Part shown: positions 9,437 to 20,822 of the stretch, one piece after another
Position numbering within the stretch: position 1 is the stretch's first letter
Layout of the letters: every line of letters begins with the position of its first letter
Assembly (NCBI GenBank): GCA_029224185.1
Contig: CM055195.1
Location: 23,660,048-23,724,047 of the forward strand
DNA: 64,000 bases
Direction: 5' to 3'
From: Karalla daura
Taxonomy: Eukaryota > Chordata > Actinopteri > Chaetodontiformes > Leiognathidae
The notes under the pieces: generated by a model
Told to the model about the DNA's origin: nothing
Seen by the model: only the letters and a program-made list of their open reading frames with translations
Database searches by the model: none
Translations under genes and position numbers: made by a program

Positions 9437-12309
9437 AGCCAAACCAGCCCCTTTATGTACAGTCCCCAGGCGTTGCATATACCAGAATGTCTATAACAAA
9501 AGATGCAATTTCTGTAGGTAAGATGAGACAAGAACTTTATACGTCCCCCAAAAGGAGAGTGGTACAGCGGCCAAACATCAGGCAAAAGATCACATCCACA
9601 CTGTGACGCAGAAAGAAATACTACTAATAAGATACAGAGAAGAAGTGTAATGAGTTGTAAGTAAGAGTTAAGTAGTGGTGCATAAGTTGGCAAAATATGA
9701 ACAAGAAATAACGCTAAATGATAATGACGATGATGATAAGTACAATGATAACAATAGTGAACTGCAGTGCTGAAGTTGAGACGGGAAAAACACAGTGAAA
9801 TAAGTGAAGAGAGAAGACCTCGCGTGACAACATGATATAATCGATAACCCCGTATACGTTTGTGTGAATACGGTGATCCAGGTTTGAAAATAGCAGACAA
9901 AGACTGTGTGAAATGTTGAAGACTGTGTGTGTGTGTGTGTGTTCAGGTTTACAGTGCCACCAACGTGGAGCTGGTGACTCGGTCGAGGACGGAGCACCTC
10001 TCGGACCAGGACAAGTCGAGGAGCAGAGGTGAACGCACGCGCACACACACACACACACGCACACGCACACACGCACGCATCAGCTCCGTGGTATCCCAGT
10101 AGTAACAAGAGCATGAGGGCGCGCTGACGGTAATGAGCCTAATGCTGTCTCCCGAAACCCTTCCCCGCTCAGGCTCCAAGACTCCTCTGCAGTCCTTCCT
10201 GGGGATCGCCGAGCAACACACGGCCCACAACGGGGTGAGGGTCGCACGCACACGCGCACGCACACGCGCACACACACACAGACAGACAGACAGACAGGCC
10301 GGCCTCTCTGACCGGCCTCTGTGTTCCAGAGCAACGTGTCGCAGTGCGCCAGCCCCCACAACCCCACGGCCATCACCGCCGAGGAGTACTTCGACCCGGA
10401 GTTCAACCTGAACGGCCGCGACATCGGCCGGCCCGTGGAGCTCACCAGCAAAGTCCAGAAGTAGGCCGAGCAGACGCGTCCCCCCCCCCCCCCCCCCCCC
10501 CCCGCCCCCCTCACCCCTTCCCTCCCTTGGGACTAACGTGTCGTCTCCTCCGCCCTCCGCCCCACCTCAGGTTCAAGGCCACGCTGTGGCTGAGCGAGAG
10601 CCACCCGCTGTCCCTGGCCGAGCAGGTGACGCCCATCATCGACCTCATGGCCATCTCCAACGCGCACTTCGCCAAGCTGCGGGACTTCATCACCCTGCGC
10701 CTGCCCCCGGGCTTCCCCGTCAAGATAGGTGGGGCTGCGCCCGGGCCGAGCGGGAGGGGGAGGGGTGGGGGCGACGCCTGGTCCTCACTTAGTGCCCGAT
10801 TGCGCGCTTCTCCTTCCAATTTTTCATCTTAGTCTTCACCTTCCGCGTCCAATTCCGGTTGGCAGCTCCTCCCCAGCACCCGGACGAGTGACGCGTCGAT
10901 CGGGACATGTGCGCTATTGCCCGTCGCTATTTTGTCATCCTCAACACCGACCAAGAATCCCCATAAGGATGGGATGGGAGAGGCGAGCTGATTTCCCGCC
11001 CTCGAACATCGGTCAGCTGCATAGGCGTACTTTGATAGAACCCGTCGTCCCTCGGCGTGCCTGGTGAGAGTGCGCTCGCCAGTAAATTGAAATAATTTCA
11101 CCAAGATTTACGTTCTACTGGATTCATTGCTTATTTAACTGGAAGATAACAGGGAATTAGGATGCAAAAGTGAAAGTTATTATGTTGGACTGCAACTTCT
11201 AATGAATCCCAAGCGGTTTTGTTCCTAATTTTTTTACATATCCAAAAACTGTGATCACGGGTCAAAATTCTCCGACCTGCAGTCATCTTTTAGATATTGA
11301 GAACCGCTTCGCGCTTTCAAGCGCGTCCCTCGTTAAACTGGCATTTAAAATGTTAAAGTCCTGGGAAGGCCCTGGTGGCTTTTGATCACCGCTGAAGATT
11401 TGAGCTCTGTAGTTCAAGTTCTGATGTGGAGGTCTGACGCGTTTTCACGGCTGTCGATTTCACTGGACGTTTTCATCCCCAACAGCAAATCAGGGCGCAC
11501 GTTTTGTCTACAGTGTATTATTGACCCGCTATTGATCAACTTTTCAAACAAAGTAAGCCTCTTCGGCATTCGTTGTGACGTGATGTAGTCAAAGTTCTGG
11601 CCAGAGTGGGAGTGAAAACTGACACTTCCTCTTCCTCTCCCGCTCTGTGCGCGTGTGTGCGTGCGTGCGTGTGTGTGTGTGTTCCAGAAATCCCCTTGTT
11701 TCACGTGCTGAACGCCAGAGTGACGTTCAGCAACCTGTGCGGCTGCGACGAGCCCGTCTCCTCCGTGACCGTCCACAGCCCGGAGGCCTCGGAGGAAGCG
11801 GGTGATTACCGGGGGGGGGGCAGGCCGCGCGCCTATACCGCCCTTGGCTGGGGGTTCTAACGCTCTGACCCGTCCTCTCTCCCCCCCTCCCCCCCCAGGT
11901 CAGGCCCCCCCTCCCTTCCACTGCGAGGTGGACCCCTCGGTGTTCAAGCCCCCGGCCGACTACACCACGCTGGGCCCGGGCCGCAGCGAGCCCATGCGGG
12001 ACGAGGACGACAACCTGCTGCAGTTCGCCATCCAGCAGAGCCTGCTGGACGCCGGCACCGAGAGCGACCAGGTCTGCGGCACTCAGGAGGCCGACTCTGT
12101 GCTTAAGTGCATGGAGCAGCTGACCCCAAGCGCCGCTCTTTGTTTGACGGGCTGCATAGTAGTAGGCAAACGCGATAATGCTTTCGACTGTTTCGACTCG
12201 AAACCGAAAGTCCCAGGAGCCGTTCTTAGTGTGGCAGTGATGATAAGTCTGTGATATGTTGCGTCCCAGTGACTGATTGGACGGCGGGTGCAGGTCAGTA
12301 ATGCTGGGC

Positions 12310-12340
<31 letters not shown>

Positions 12341-14962
12341 CTGGTTCTCAGGTGACCATCTGGGAGGCCCTGACCAACAGCCGCCCGGTGCCCCAGAGTC
12401 CACTGTACGAGGAGGACTCCCAGCTGGAGAGGTGACCTATGACTCTGTTATGGAGAAACTGTCCCGTTTAACCATATGTCGTTGTTGTAGCAAGGGAAAA
12501 CGAGGGTGAAGGAGGGGGTGGCCCCTTAGCAGGGCTGTCCAGGCAGCTTAGTTTGCGCCTGTCGGAGTTCATTCCCGATAAAAGAGCGTTTCGGTTGTGA
12601 CTAAAAACGGATCCTCTCCCACTCACTGGAACCTGTAGCCTGTGCGGTAATTACATCACAGGCGTCTAAATGGAGCTCAGTGATTAGCCCGTCCTGCGGG
12701 TGCTCTCCCGGGAGCAGCAGCCTCCCAGGCATCCTGTAATGAAGCCGCGCGGCTCAGCATGCCCGGTCCGTGCCTCCCCTCAGGGCCATCCAGGAGTCCC
12801 TGTCCATCTCCCTGGGGAGCGGGGAGGGCGAGGACCCGGCCGACCCCGGCCGGCCGTCCTCCGTGTCCCCGCCGGAGCCCACCGCCGCCCCGCCGCCCTA
12901 CGGCGGCGTGACCGAGCCCCGCGCGCCGGGACACCTGGGCGGCGTGGCGTCCAGCTTCGACGAGCAGCTGCGCATCGCCATGGAGCTGTCGTGCCGGGAG
13001 CAGGAGGAGATGGACAGGTGAGGAGGAGGAGGAGGAGGAGGAGGAGGAGGAGGAGGAGGAGGAGGAGGAGGAGGAGGGGGAGGAGGGATCACATGCATCA
13101 GGGTCATCAGGGAGTACACCCTGAGCCTCTCTGTCCTGGTGTCTCTGGGTGGGTGGAGCCTCTCTGTCCTGCTGTCTCTGGGTGGGTGGAGCCTCTCTGT
13201 CCTGGTTTCTCTGGGTGGGTGGAGCCTGTCTGTCCTGCTGTCTCTGGGTGGGTGGAGCCTCTCTGTCCTGGTTTCTCTGGGTGGGTGGAGCCTGTCTGTC
13301 CTGCTGTCTCTGGGTGGGTGGAGCCTCTCTGTCCTGCTGTCTCTGGGTGGGTGGAGCCTCTCTGTCCTGGTTTCTCTGGGTGGGTGGAGCCTCTCTGTCC
13401 TGCTGTCTCTGGGTGGGTGGAGCCTCTCTGTCCTGGTTTCTCTGGGTGGGTGGAGCCTGTCTGTCCTGGTGTCTCTGGGTGGGTGGAGCCTCTCTGTCCT
13501 GCTGTCTCTGGGTGGGTGGAGCCTCTTTGTCCTGGTGTCTCTGGATGGATGGAGCCTGTCTGTCCTTGTGTGTCTGGGTGGATGGAGCCTATATATCCTG
13601 GTGTTTGGGTGGGTGGAGCCTGTCTGTCCTGGTGTCTCTGGGTGGGTGGAGCCTCTCTGTCCTGCTGTCTCTGGGTGGGTGGAGCCTCTCTGTCCTGGTG
13701 TCTCTGGGTGAGTGGAGCCTCTCTGTCCTGGTGTCTCTGGGTGGGTGGAGCCTCTTTGTCCTGGTGTCTCTGGATGGATGGAGCCTGTCTGTCCTGCTGT
13801 CTCTGGGTGGGTGGAGCCTCTCTGTCCTGCTGTCTCTGGGTGGGTGGAGCCTCTCTGTCCTGCTGTCTCTGGGTGGGTGGAGCCTCTTTGTCCTGGTGTC
13901 TCTGGATGGATGGAGCCTGTCTGTCCTTGTGTGTCTGGGTGGATGGAGCCTATATATCCTGGTGTTTGGGTGGGTGGAGCATCTCTGTCCTGGTGTCTCT
14001 GAGTGGATGGAACCTCTCTGTCCTGGTGTTTGGGTGGGTGGAGCCTATATGTCCTGTTTTTTGGGTGGGTGGAGCCTGTCTGTTGTGGTGTCTCTGGATG
14101 GATGGAGCCTGTCTGTCCTGGTGTCTCTGAGTGGATGGAACCTCTCTGTCCTGGTGTTTGGGGGGGTGGAGCCTATATGTCCTCGTGTTTGGGTGGGTGG
14201 AGCCTGTCTGTTGTGGTGTCTCTGGATGGATGGAGCCTGTCTGTCCTGGTGTCTCTGAGTGGATGGAACCTCTCTGTCCTGGTGTTTGGGTGGGTGGAGC
14301 CTATATGTCCTGGTGTTTGGGTGGGTGGAGCCTGTCGGCCCTGCTGTCTCTGAGAGCTCCTGTTCCTCCCAGTTGATGGTCTGTCTGTGAGGATGCCAGA
14401 TCTACAGCACTGTGGTTTCCAGTGAGGGAACGACGTGAACCGAGGAGGAGAAAAAACGACTTGAGTGTGTTTGTGACAGGTGGGGGAGCGGGGGTACCGG
14501 TGCCCCAGGAGCACCAGGAGCACCAGGAGCAGCACATAAAACTGGAATGTCCCAATAAACTCAACACTTGACCATATAGACATCATGGTAACAGAAAGTA
14601 CATGTCAGAGAAGAGAGTGTCTGTTCCTTCCTTGAGTGTTTTCTGTTTGTGTGCCCTTCTGGCACTTTCACCTTCGGGGTCTGGTGTGCATAAGAGAGGA
14701 GCAGCCTCTGGACTGTATGAGCTGCGTCTGAGGCTCCAGGGCTCTGCTAGTGCTGCGTGGACTGCTCTCCCTACTCCTTAGTCACCCTGGCCAAGGCCAG
14801 GCCAAGTCACGGTCACGTGGCCAGCTGTCAGCTGTTAACCCCAGACGAACTCTTAGAGAGATCTTTTACCGCTTCTCTATCCCTTCCCTGTGTTGCAGGA
14901 AGCAGAAGGAGGAAGAGGAGGAGCTGGAGAGGATCCTGCAGCTGTCGCTCACCGAGAAGTAA
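6389..14962 (+). CDS. ankrd13d: Ankyrin repeat domain-containing protein 13D (ubiquitin-binding endocytic adaptor)
   Basis: Sixteen coding exons join without a phase error into 629 residues: 6389-6472, 6634-6769, 6859-6983, 7797-7842, 8373-8516, 9044-9233, 9331-9397, 9947-10028, 10173-10234, 10330-10460, 10571-10728, 11688-11801, 11899-12071, 12352-12431, 12784-13017 and 14899-14962. Ankyrin repeats (DPRGRTPLELAV) lie near residues 29-110, followed by the family-specific GPCR-chaperone-like region (DFYVEMKWEFTSW, HFAKLRDFITLRLPPGFPVKI). Four ubiquitin-interacting motifs follow at roughly 484-497, 529-540, 590-604 and 613-629, the last ending ILQLSLTEK. ANKRD13 proteins bind K63-linked ubiquitin on internalised receptors such as EGFR at the plasma membrane and late endosomes. 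The wording of the middle region (VQLVLQYRD, IPLFHVLNARVTFSNLCGCDEP) favours paralogue D over A, B or C. The start is the first ATG giving the conserved N-terminus (FPLHFLVWNN). Confidence 0.95.
7080..7258 (-). repeat. tRNA-headed teleost SINE copy in ankrd13d intron 3
   Basis: Reverse-oriented copy showing AGTACACCCCTGGACAG, GAGTCTCCAATCGCATG, TTTTTGGACTGTG and, at its head end, GCTAACCGCCGCTCCACTG, the complement of the AGTGG-TTAGC box seen in this family. Boundaries are approximate. Confidence 0.7.
8571..9043 (+). repeat. Pentanucleotide array (CTCCT)n / (CGCCT)n in ankrd13d intron 5
   Basis: About 470 bases of alternating CTCCT and CGCCT blocks, broken by two short CTACCCCC interruptions near 8726 and 8950 and a third at 9006. 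The array runs directly into the splice acceptor of exon 6 (CTCAG, exon starts 9044). It is entirely pyrimidine on the plus strand except for the CGCCT blocks. Long open frames across it are repeat artefacts. Confidence 0.95.
13019..13082 (+). repeat. (GGA)n microsatellite at the start of ankrd13d intron 15
   Basis: A purine-only GGA trinucleotide run begins at the donor site of exon 15 (GTGAGGAGGA). It is flanked downstream by the large minisatellite. Confidence 0.9.
13118..14345 (+). repeat. 33-bp minisatellite in ankrd13d intron 15
   Basis: About 37 head-to-tail copies of a 33-base unit with the core GGGTGGGTGGAGCCT and CTGTCCTG. Copies are near identical from 13140 to 13540. After that they form higher-order blocks with variants (TATATATCCTGGTG, GGATGGATGG, AGTGGATGGAAC). 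Because 33 is a multiple of three, all three plus-strand frames stay open for hundreds of codons, but no protein is implied. The array lies between the exons for the third and fourth ubiquitin-interacting motifs. Confidence 0.95.
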
Positions 14963-15413
14963 TGTCACAACAACGGTGGAGCCGCCCGAGGTCTCCGTTG
15001 AAGAAACGATCCCGCTTATTTATTGTTTCACTTTTTATTGTTTGAATCCCGAGATGTTAAGTTATTAGAGATATTTTATTTGTCTTTCTCACACAAAGGC
15101 TGCTATAACTGAGTGTAAAGGCCCACCATATAGGCCGTGAAACGGGAGTATGGGGGGGTATATAAGAAGAGGTGTCACGCTACAATGAGGGAGGACAGAA
15201 AAGGGACAAAGTCTTTGCTTTTCTTTTTTATTGAATATTTTTCACAGTCTTGTTGTCTTCTATTGGTGATGAATGATCCTTAAACCTATAACATGATCCA
15301 TGATAACGATGAAAAATATTAAAACACAATCTTAACGGTGTAACTTATAAAACTATGATTATGACATTTGAAACATTTATGTTGGCTTACTCTTATGTGT
15401 GGAAAAAAAAAAT

Positions 15414-15419
15414 AATAAA
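15414..15419 (+). other. ankrd13d: Polyadenylation signal, ankrd13d
   Basis: AATAAA lies 452 bases after the ankrd13d stop, in an A-rich context, and is the first canonical plus-strand signal in this convergent interval. The interval 14963-16171 otherwise holds only the 3' UTRs of ankrd13d and of the opposing stap2 gene. Confidence 0.6.
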
Positions 15420-16171
15420 GAGCAATGATCATCCTGGATTATGGCTCTGATTTCAAACAAACGCAACAAACATACAATGTGTGGGGAAAAATCACATCTG
15501 TACCATAACTATGGCTGACATATTTAGTTCATCACAGGTATCATTCTAGTTTGCCATTAACTTCTTAGTTTACAGATAACCAGCCTGCTGACTTCGACAC
15601 GTTGTCATAAATCACATATTAAAATGACTGCAAAAATCTCTGAACTTCCGAGTGGTCAAAAAAAGCATTTCCGATCTCCACAACCCAAACTAAACTCACC
15701 CCTACCATTAGAACTCTCATGCAGGCACATAAGCATGTAGTGAATGGGCCGAAGTTCAAAACGTGACCCAAAGCCAGGTCACAGAGTTTTCTGTCAACAC
15801 GACTCATTAAAGTGTAAAAGTTGAGTTTTAAGGCTTTCGTGAACCATCAAACACTAAAGTCACTTAGTCACACAAGCCAACTTAAATGATCTCTTGGCAC
15901 TGGATATTTGATATGGTAACAACTTCCAGTCAAACAGTCACCCCCCCACCCCCCACTCCACGACACTGTCATTTTAACTTTACTGCCTGTCACTGTTTAT
16001 TTTCACCATCAAATATGTCCTCCTCCTGGCCGAGAGTAAAAGCTTAAGTATCGAGTGAGTGAACAGTTCGGGGTGAAACTACGACATAAAACACCTCGCA
16101 CATACGGAGTCCTCTGAACATTGCCCGGACCAGACTTTTTACTGACTTCTTTCCCATCAGTCTTAGGTCTT

Positions 16172-16523
16172 CTAATCTGTGGCGTAGAGGGCTTCTCTAC
16201 GTGTTTTTAGAGCTGCCTCGAGCTCCTTGTCCAAAATTGGTGGGTTGGGGACTAGAAAAACACACAGACATCACCCATTTAGACCATTTGAACTCTTTCG
16301 CACCCTGCATTCGCCTTCATGCTGTCACGGTCACCTTTTTTCATGGCGTGATCATCCACACTGTTCTCCTCGGGAACCAAGTACATCTCCTCCTCCTCGG
16401 GCGGAGACGAACAAGGCGCCGGTTTCTCTTGGGGTTTGGGCCGCAGCATGGGGGCCACTTGAGCCTGGGGCACCGTTTTAGGCGCGGACAAGATGCCGCC
16501 GGGGGCAGTCTGCATGTCTGTCC

Positions 16524-16560
<37 letters not shown>

Positions 16561-19276
16561 CGCTGTCAGGAGCTGTGCACGAGCGGGAGCTGAGCCTTTG
16601 AGCCTAACCTGTGGGGGGAGAGGTGGCCTCACCCAGGCGGGTGTCGTAGGCGTGAGACAGCGTGTAGGGGTGGAGACGGTACTCGGTCTTCTCCAGGAAG
16701 TACTTGAGCACGTCGTTCAGGGAGGCGACGACCACCTGCGGAGGAGAGGTGGGGGGGTGGGGGTGGGGGTGGGGGGGTTCAGCGAAGATGCGGAGAGCTG
16801 TCACACATGTTAAACATTTCTGCAGCGGGCTTCCTGCTGTGGAGATGGAGAGATAGGAACTTTATGGATCCGCCGGGGAGGCTCCTTCTGGGAAATTGAG
16901 GTCAAAGCATTTTTACGGCCAGGCATGCTTTACTGCTGTTAACAGTTGAGTACCTGTAGTAAAGCTGTTTATTTACTTACTGGAGTGTCCAATTCAATGA
17001 CAAAGCCTGCGCTAGTGGTGGTCACTCTGAAGTTCCTCATGACGGGCCCGCTGAAACACAAGGAAATGTCTTGGTTTTGAGTTAAAAAAACAAACAAAAA
17101 ACAACAGTTACACTACAGCTATTCCAGGCATATTATACATGTATACTTTATTGACCTTAAAGGAGACTTGTAGTTTTCACCTTGGCTTTACAACAAACAA
17201 TAACAAAACAGAGAAGAGTCTAAAACCTTGATTTAGAAATTTGAAATGGGAACCTAAACAGAGAGGAAACATGACGTACAACAGTAGCGTGACACACTCT
17301 ATTCCATCCCCACTCCTCTGAAATAATTTAATTCTCTGAAATAGAGTGCCTTTGTTCATGTATCTGAGTGAATGCAGGCACATGACCAGTGAAATGTCAG
17401 TGTATGTACTCCTGGCTCTGCCTAAGACCAGTATCTGATTCCCCCGCAGATTCTGGCTCAAACGTTTAAGGTCGGATGTGCACACAGTCAGTCGGTGTAA
17501 AGCCTACGTTTGAACAAAATGAAAAGGCAGGCAGTGATGTGTTTGAACTGAAAATAGGATAGGAAAGCAAGAGCACAGGAGCCTTGTTTAGACGAGTCAT
17601 TAGTGGGACCTGGGCTTCTGTTGTCGGAGGGTCAGGGCGTAGCAGTTGGGCATGGTAGACGGCCGCAGGATCATGGCCCCGTACTCAGGGTTGGCCTCCA
17701 GCATCCGCTCAGCCTCCTCCCGGGATACACTGAAGAAACACCTGCAGGAGGTAAAGAGAGCCGACATCACTGGTGAAGGTGCAGACGTGTTGTTCCAGGA
17801 CGAAATTCATCTCAGGAGGATGTTCAAAAGGAATCTTTCCGGTTGACCTACCCAGGGAGCTCGGGTTCGCTGTCATCTTTGGACGGAGGACTGGGCGGGG
17901 TGGAGGCTGAGGAGAGGAAGGAGGGCCTGGGTGGGAGGGGGGGGTGCGGCAAAGGGAGATTCCTCTTTTTCTCCTGAGCCAGGATTTCCTTCAGCTGCAT
18001 CACCTGACCAGGCAGCAGCTCCACCTTGCTGGGCAACTCTTTCTGTGGGGTGAGGGGGGGTGGGGGGTGCAGAGCTCAATGTCACCATAACTCACAGCAG
18101 CAACTTTATGAAGCGAGTGACAGTTGAAGTTGTATGTATCGCCTTATGTTTGTATATTCATGTGGGATATGGTTTAAATCTTTGGGACTTGCACTTGTTT
18201 GCATGGACCGCCTATCATTCCCCGTGATGTAAATCCTCATTTGAACGTGGGTTCAATCTGCGTGTGTGTGTTGTGTGTGTCTTCTCTCACTCTGATGACA
18301 GTCAGGATGTAGACCCTCCACTCCTCTCCCAATTTAGCATCTTTCATCTGTTCAGCCGCACAAAAAGTTTTATGAGGGTTAGAAAAAGTGAGACAACACG
18401 AGGGGAACAGAACGAGGCCGGGTTCACCGCGGCGCACCTTCAGCTGCACCTCCGATGTGTGCAGTTTGAGAGTGAAGATGGTCTTATTCTGATTAGAAAA
18501 CTCTACTTCCATGGACTCCATTTCCTCCAGGTTCAGCTTAACTGAGTACTGAAAAAAAAGCAAAAATTATCAACATGATATAATGGTTGAATAAATCAGG
18601 TCAATTTGCACATTTGTGTAGTTGAAATGACTGGATCTGTGGAGGAGCAGCTCCAGATGTTCGCTTACTGTTTCCTGGGAGTCATCCTTGTATAAGAAGA
18701 GTGTTGTCCCTCTTAGCTCTGCAAAGTACTTTTTGAACTCCTGAAAAGATGTGCGAATGAAGATTTGTCATTCTGAGTATGCAACATGATGCCCCACAGC
18801 TATACGGATCTCGGTTAACCTCCCAGGTCAGACCGGGGCTCTTTCTTTGAGGAGTCTCTGTTAGGGTTTTGTCCAAGTACTTTGGTTTTCCAGTCCTAAA
18901 AACATGCATGTCGGAGACTCTAAAAGAGTGTGTGCGTGAGTGTGTGTGGTATGTGTGAGCCCTTAAATGGACTGGTTACCTGTCCAGGCTGTATTCCCTG
19001 CCTTTCCTCTATGAACACTGGAAAAAGAGAACCTTCAGACCTCCTTGACACTTTTTCAAGCAGTTAAGGCAATGCCACATTCACGAATATAACGAACTCC
19101 ATCGCAGACCTTCAAACTGTTTGTCATTTATCTCATGAACCCATGCTCAGTCTGTATCTTTCCCGACATTTCCTCACCTTCTCCTTCTTGACTTTCACCT
19201 GCAGGTGGCCCGAGTAGTAGAGAGGCAGGGCCGTGATGGTCGCCCTGCGGCTGTGGAGGACTCTGATTGTAGACAT
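16172..19276 (-). CDS. stap2: Signal-transducing adaptor protein 2-like (PH + SH2 adaptor)
   Basis: Ten minus-strand exons join in exact phase into 365 residues: 19276-19178, 18740-18669, 18548-18438, 18347-18291, 18042-17852, 17741-17610, 17050-16981, 16735-16633, 16517-16335 and 16251-16172 (stop TAG). A PH domain spans about residues 15-120 (ITALPLYYSGHL, ELRGTTLFLY, GEEWRVYILTV), followed by VELLPGQVMQLKEIL. A proline-rich linker leads into an SH2 domain (about 177-270) whose phosphotyrosine-pocket arginine is in MILRPS. The tail holds MYLVP, aligned with the YVTP tyrosine site of human STAP2, and ends with a charged helix (LDKELEAALKTRREALY). STAP adaptors work in the cytoplasm downstream of cytokine and growth-factor receptors. 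The N-terminus also resembles STAP1, but the extended tail favours STAP2. The gene is convergent with ankrd13d; TTTATT at 15996-16001 is a likely minus-strand poly(A) signal. Confidence 0.87.
18887..19012 (+). repeat. SINE fragment in stap2 intron 1
   Basis: It contains CTAAAAACATGCATGTCGGA, GACTCTAAA and CTGTCCAGGCTGTATTCCCT, in the order expected for the middle and tail of the same SINE family. Confidence 0.6.
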
Positions 19277-20822
19277 CGCAGCGCTGCTCTGGATCTCCTC
19301 CTATATCCCCTGGTCGGATTTGGTTTGGCTCACTTCAGTCCGTCCGAGAGAGCTCTGGTGCCGTCCGCGTCCACCTCAAACAGTGATAAAGTCGAGCCGA
19401 GTCGTCGGATTTATGGTGGGATTATTGATCTATAAACCTGCGCAGATAAGCTGTTGTGTTAAGTTGTTGTCCTTCGGGGCGCCGTGCTGTTGTGAGGAAG
19501 TAGTCCGTCCAAAATGTCTTAAATGAGAACCCGCTTGTGTACTTTGAACCATGTGTGAATGAATAGGCGTGATTGAGCATGCAGGTATGCGTACGCACAC
19601 AAAATGAACCAGGACATTGGGAATATTTTCCTCATTGAGAATAGGCTTTTCCTCCCGGCAGCTGTGAAGAAAAAAAGTCTTCAATATTTAACAAAATGCG
19701 CACACATGCACGCACGCACACACACACACACGCACGCCCACACACACAACCACACAGTGGTGCAAGCCAATTAATGATTGCCATTCTTTGATAGCAGGTA
19801 TAGGTAAGGAGCTCACATTAAAGTTCTTAAGTGGAAGATTTCCCCATTGAATACACACATGAATACACAGGCCTGCTCTGCAGTAATATTCTGTGTCATT
19901 ATTCATTCATTCCCTCATATGTCATCAGATTACATTATAAATGGCCAGTCGGATGTCAGTTGCACACGCTGAGACTCGGACCATGCATTCGTCTGTGCGG
20001 GACAGTCTGAAGATGCTCTTTATCAAGTTGGTGGCAGTTGAGCAAAACATTTTGGAAAGAGATAGGTTAAGAGATAAGTTCTACAGTTTCTGAAAAAAAA
20101 AGTGACGGACTTCATCATTTGTAATATGTTTAAATGTACAAAAGTTTATTCAGTATGGTAACTACATTTTGGTGAGTTGTAAGTTGTAAATCTGTATCAC
20201 ATATAGTTGATTTGTTGTGAATTTTTTTAAAAAATTGTTAACATTAATGGATTGCAGTGGCCCCCCCATCGGGACTATTGATCTGTTTTTGCATCTGAGG
20301 CAGTCTGGCATGGGACTGGACCTTGGTGCAAAACTTGGTCATTTTTCACACATGGTTAGGATGATTTGCTCAGAAGAAAAAGAAGAAGAAGAAGAAGAAC
20401 GTACAGCCAAACAATCAGTCCTAGCAGTTTAGGCTGAAAATGGGAAAAATAGGAATAAGAGCTACGAGTCCAGCTACCAGAAACACTGCAGATCACATAC
20501 AGTGCAGGTAGACTATTACAAATGTGAGGTGGAAAAAAGATAACAGAAAGCATAGCAACAATATATGTGCAATTACTAATGCACACTGTGCATGGGCCAC
20601 TAAAAGTAAATCTGTCCCATGACAAAGTGCATGTGACCTTTCAGTTGACTTCACCACACTGTCACCAGGAGGTGCTAAAAAGCTGAAAGAAAGTCTATGT
20701 CTGAACTCTTCTATGTCTGATTAAAGGGAAGGTTTTGTCCCAACTGGGTCGAAGATCTTCTTTTTTATCCGGTTGATGGGGACACAACTTTACATCCGGA
20801 CTGTCTGTTCTGTCACGTCCGA
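19277..20822. other. Intergenic region between stap2 and the membrane-protein gene
   Basis: It holds the stap2 upstream region and the 3' flank of the next minus-strand gene. TTTATT at 20145-20150 is a possible poly(A) signal for the latter. A short CA-type microsatellite lies at 19698-19752. No further exon was seen. Confidence 0.4.

Noticed and set aside
8571..14345. CRISPR-like interpretation of the regularly repeated arrays
   Set aside because: Units are contiguous tandem repeats without unique spacers, inside introns of a vertebrate gene.
12700..14376. Open frames of up to 476 codons made of repeated 11-residue units
   Set aside because: They come from the 33-bp minisatellite, whose period is a multiple of three; no start context, splice support or family similarity.
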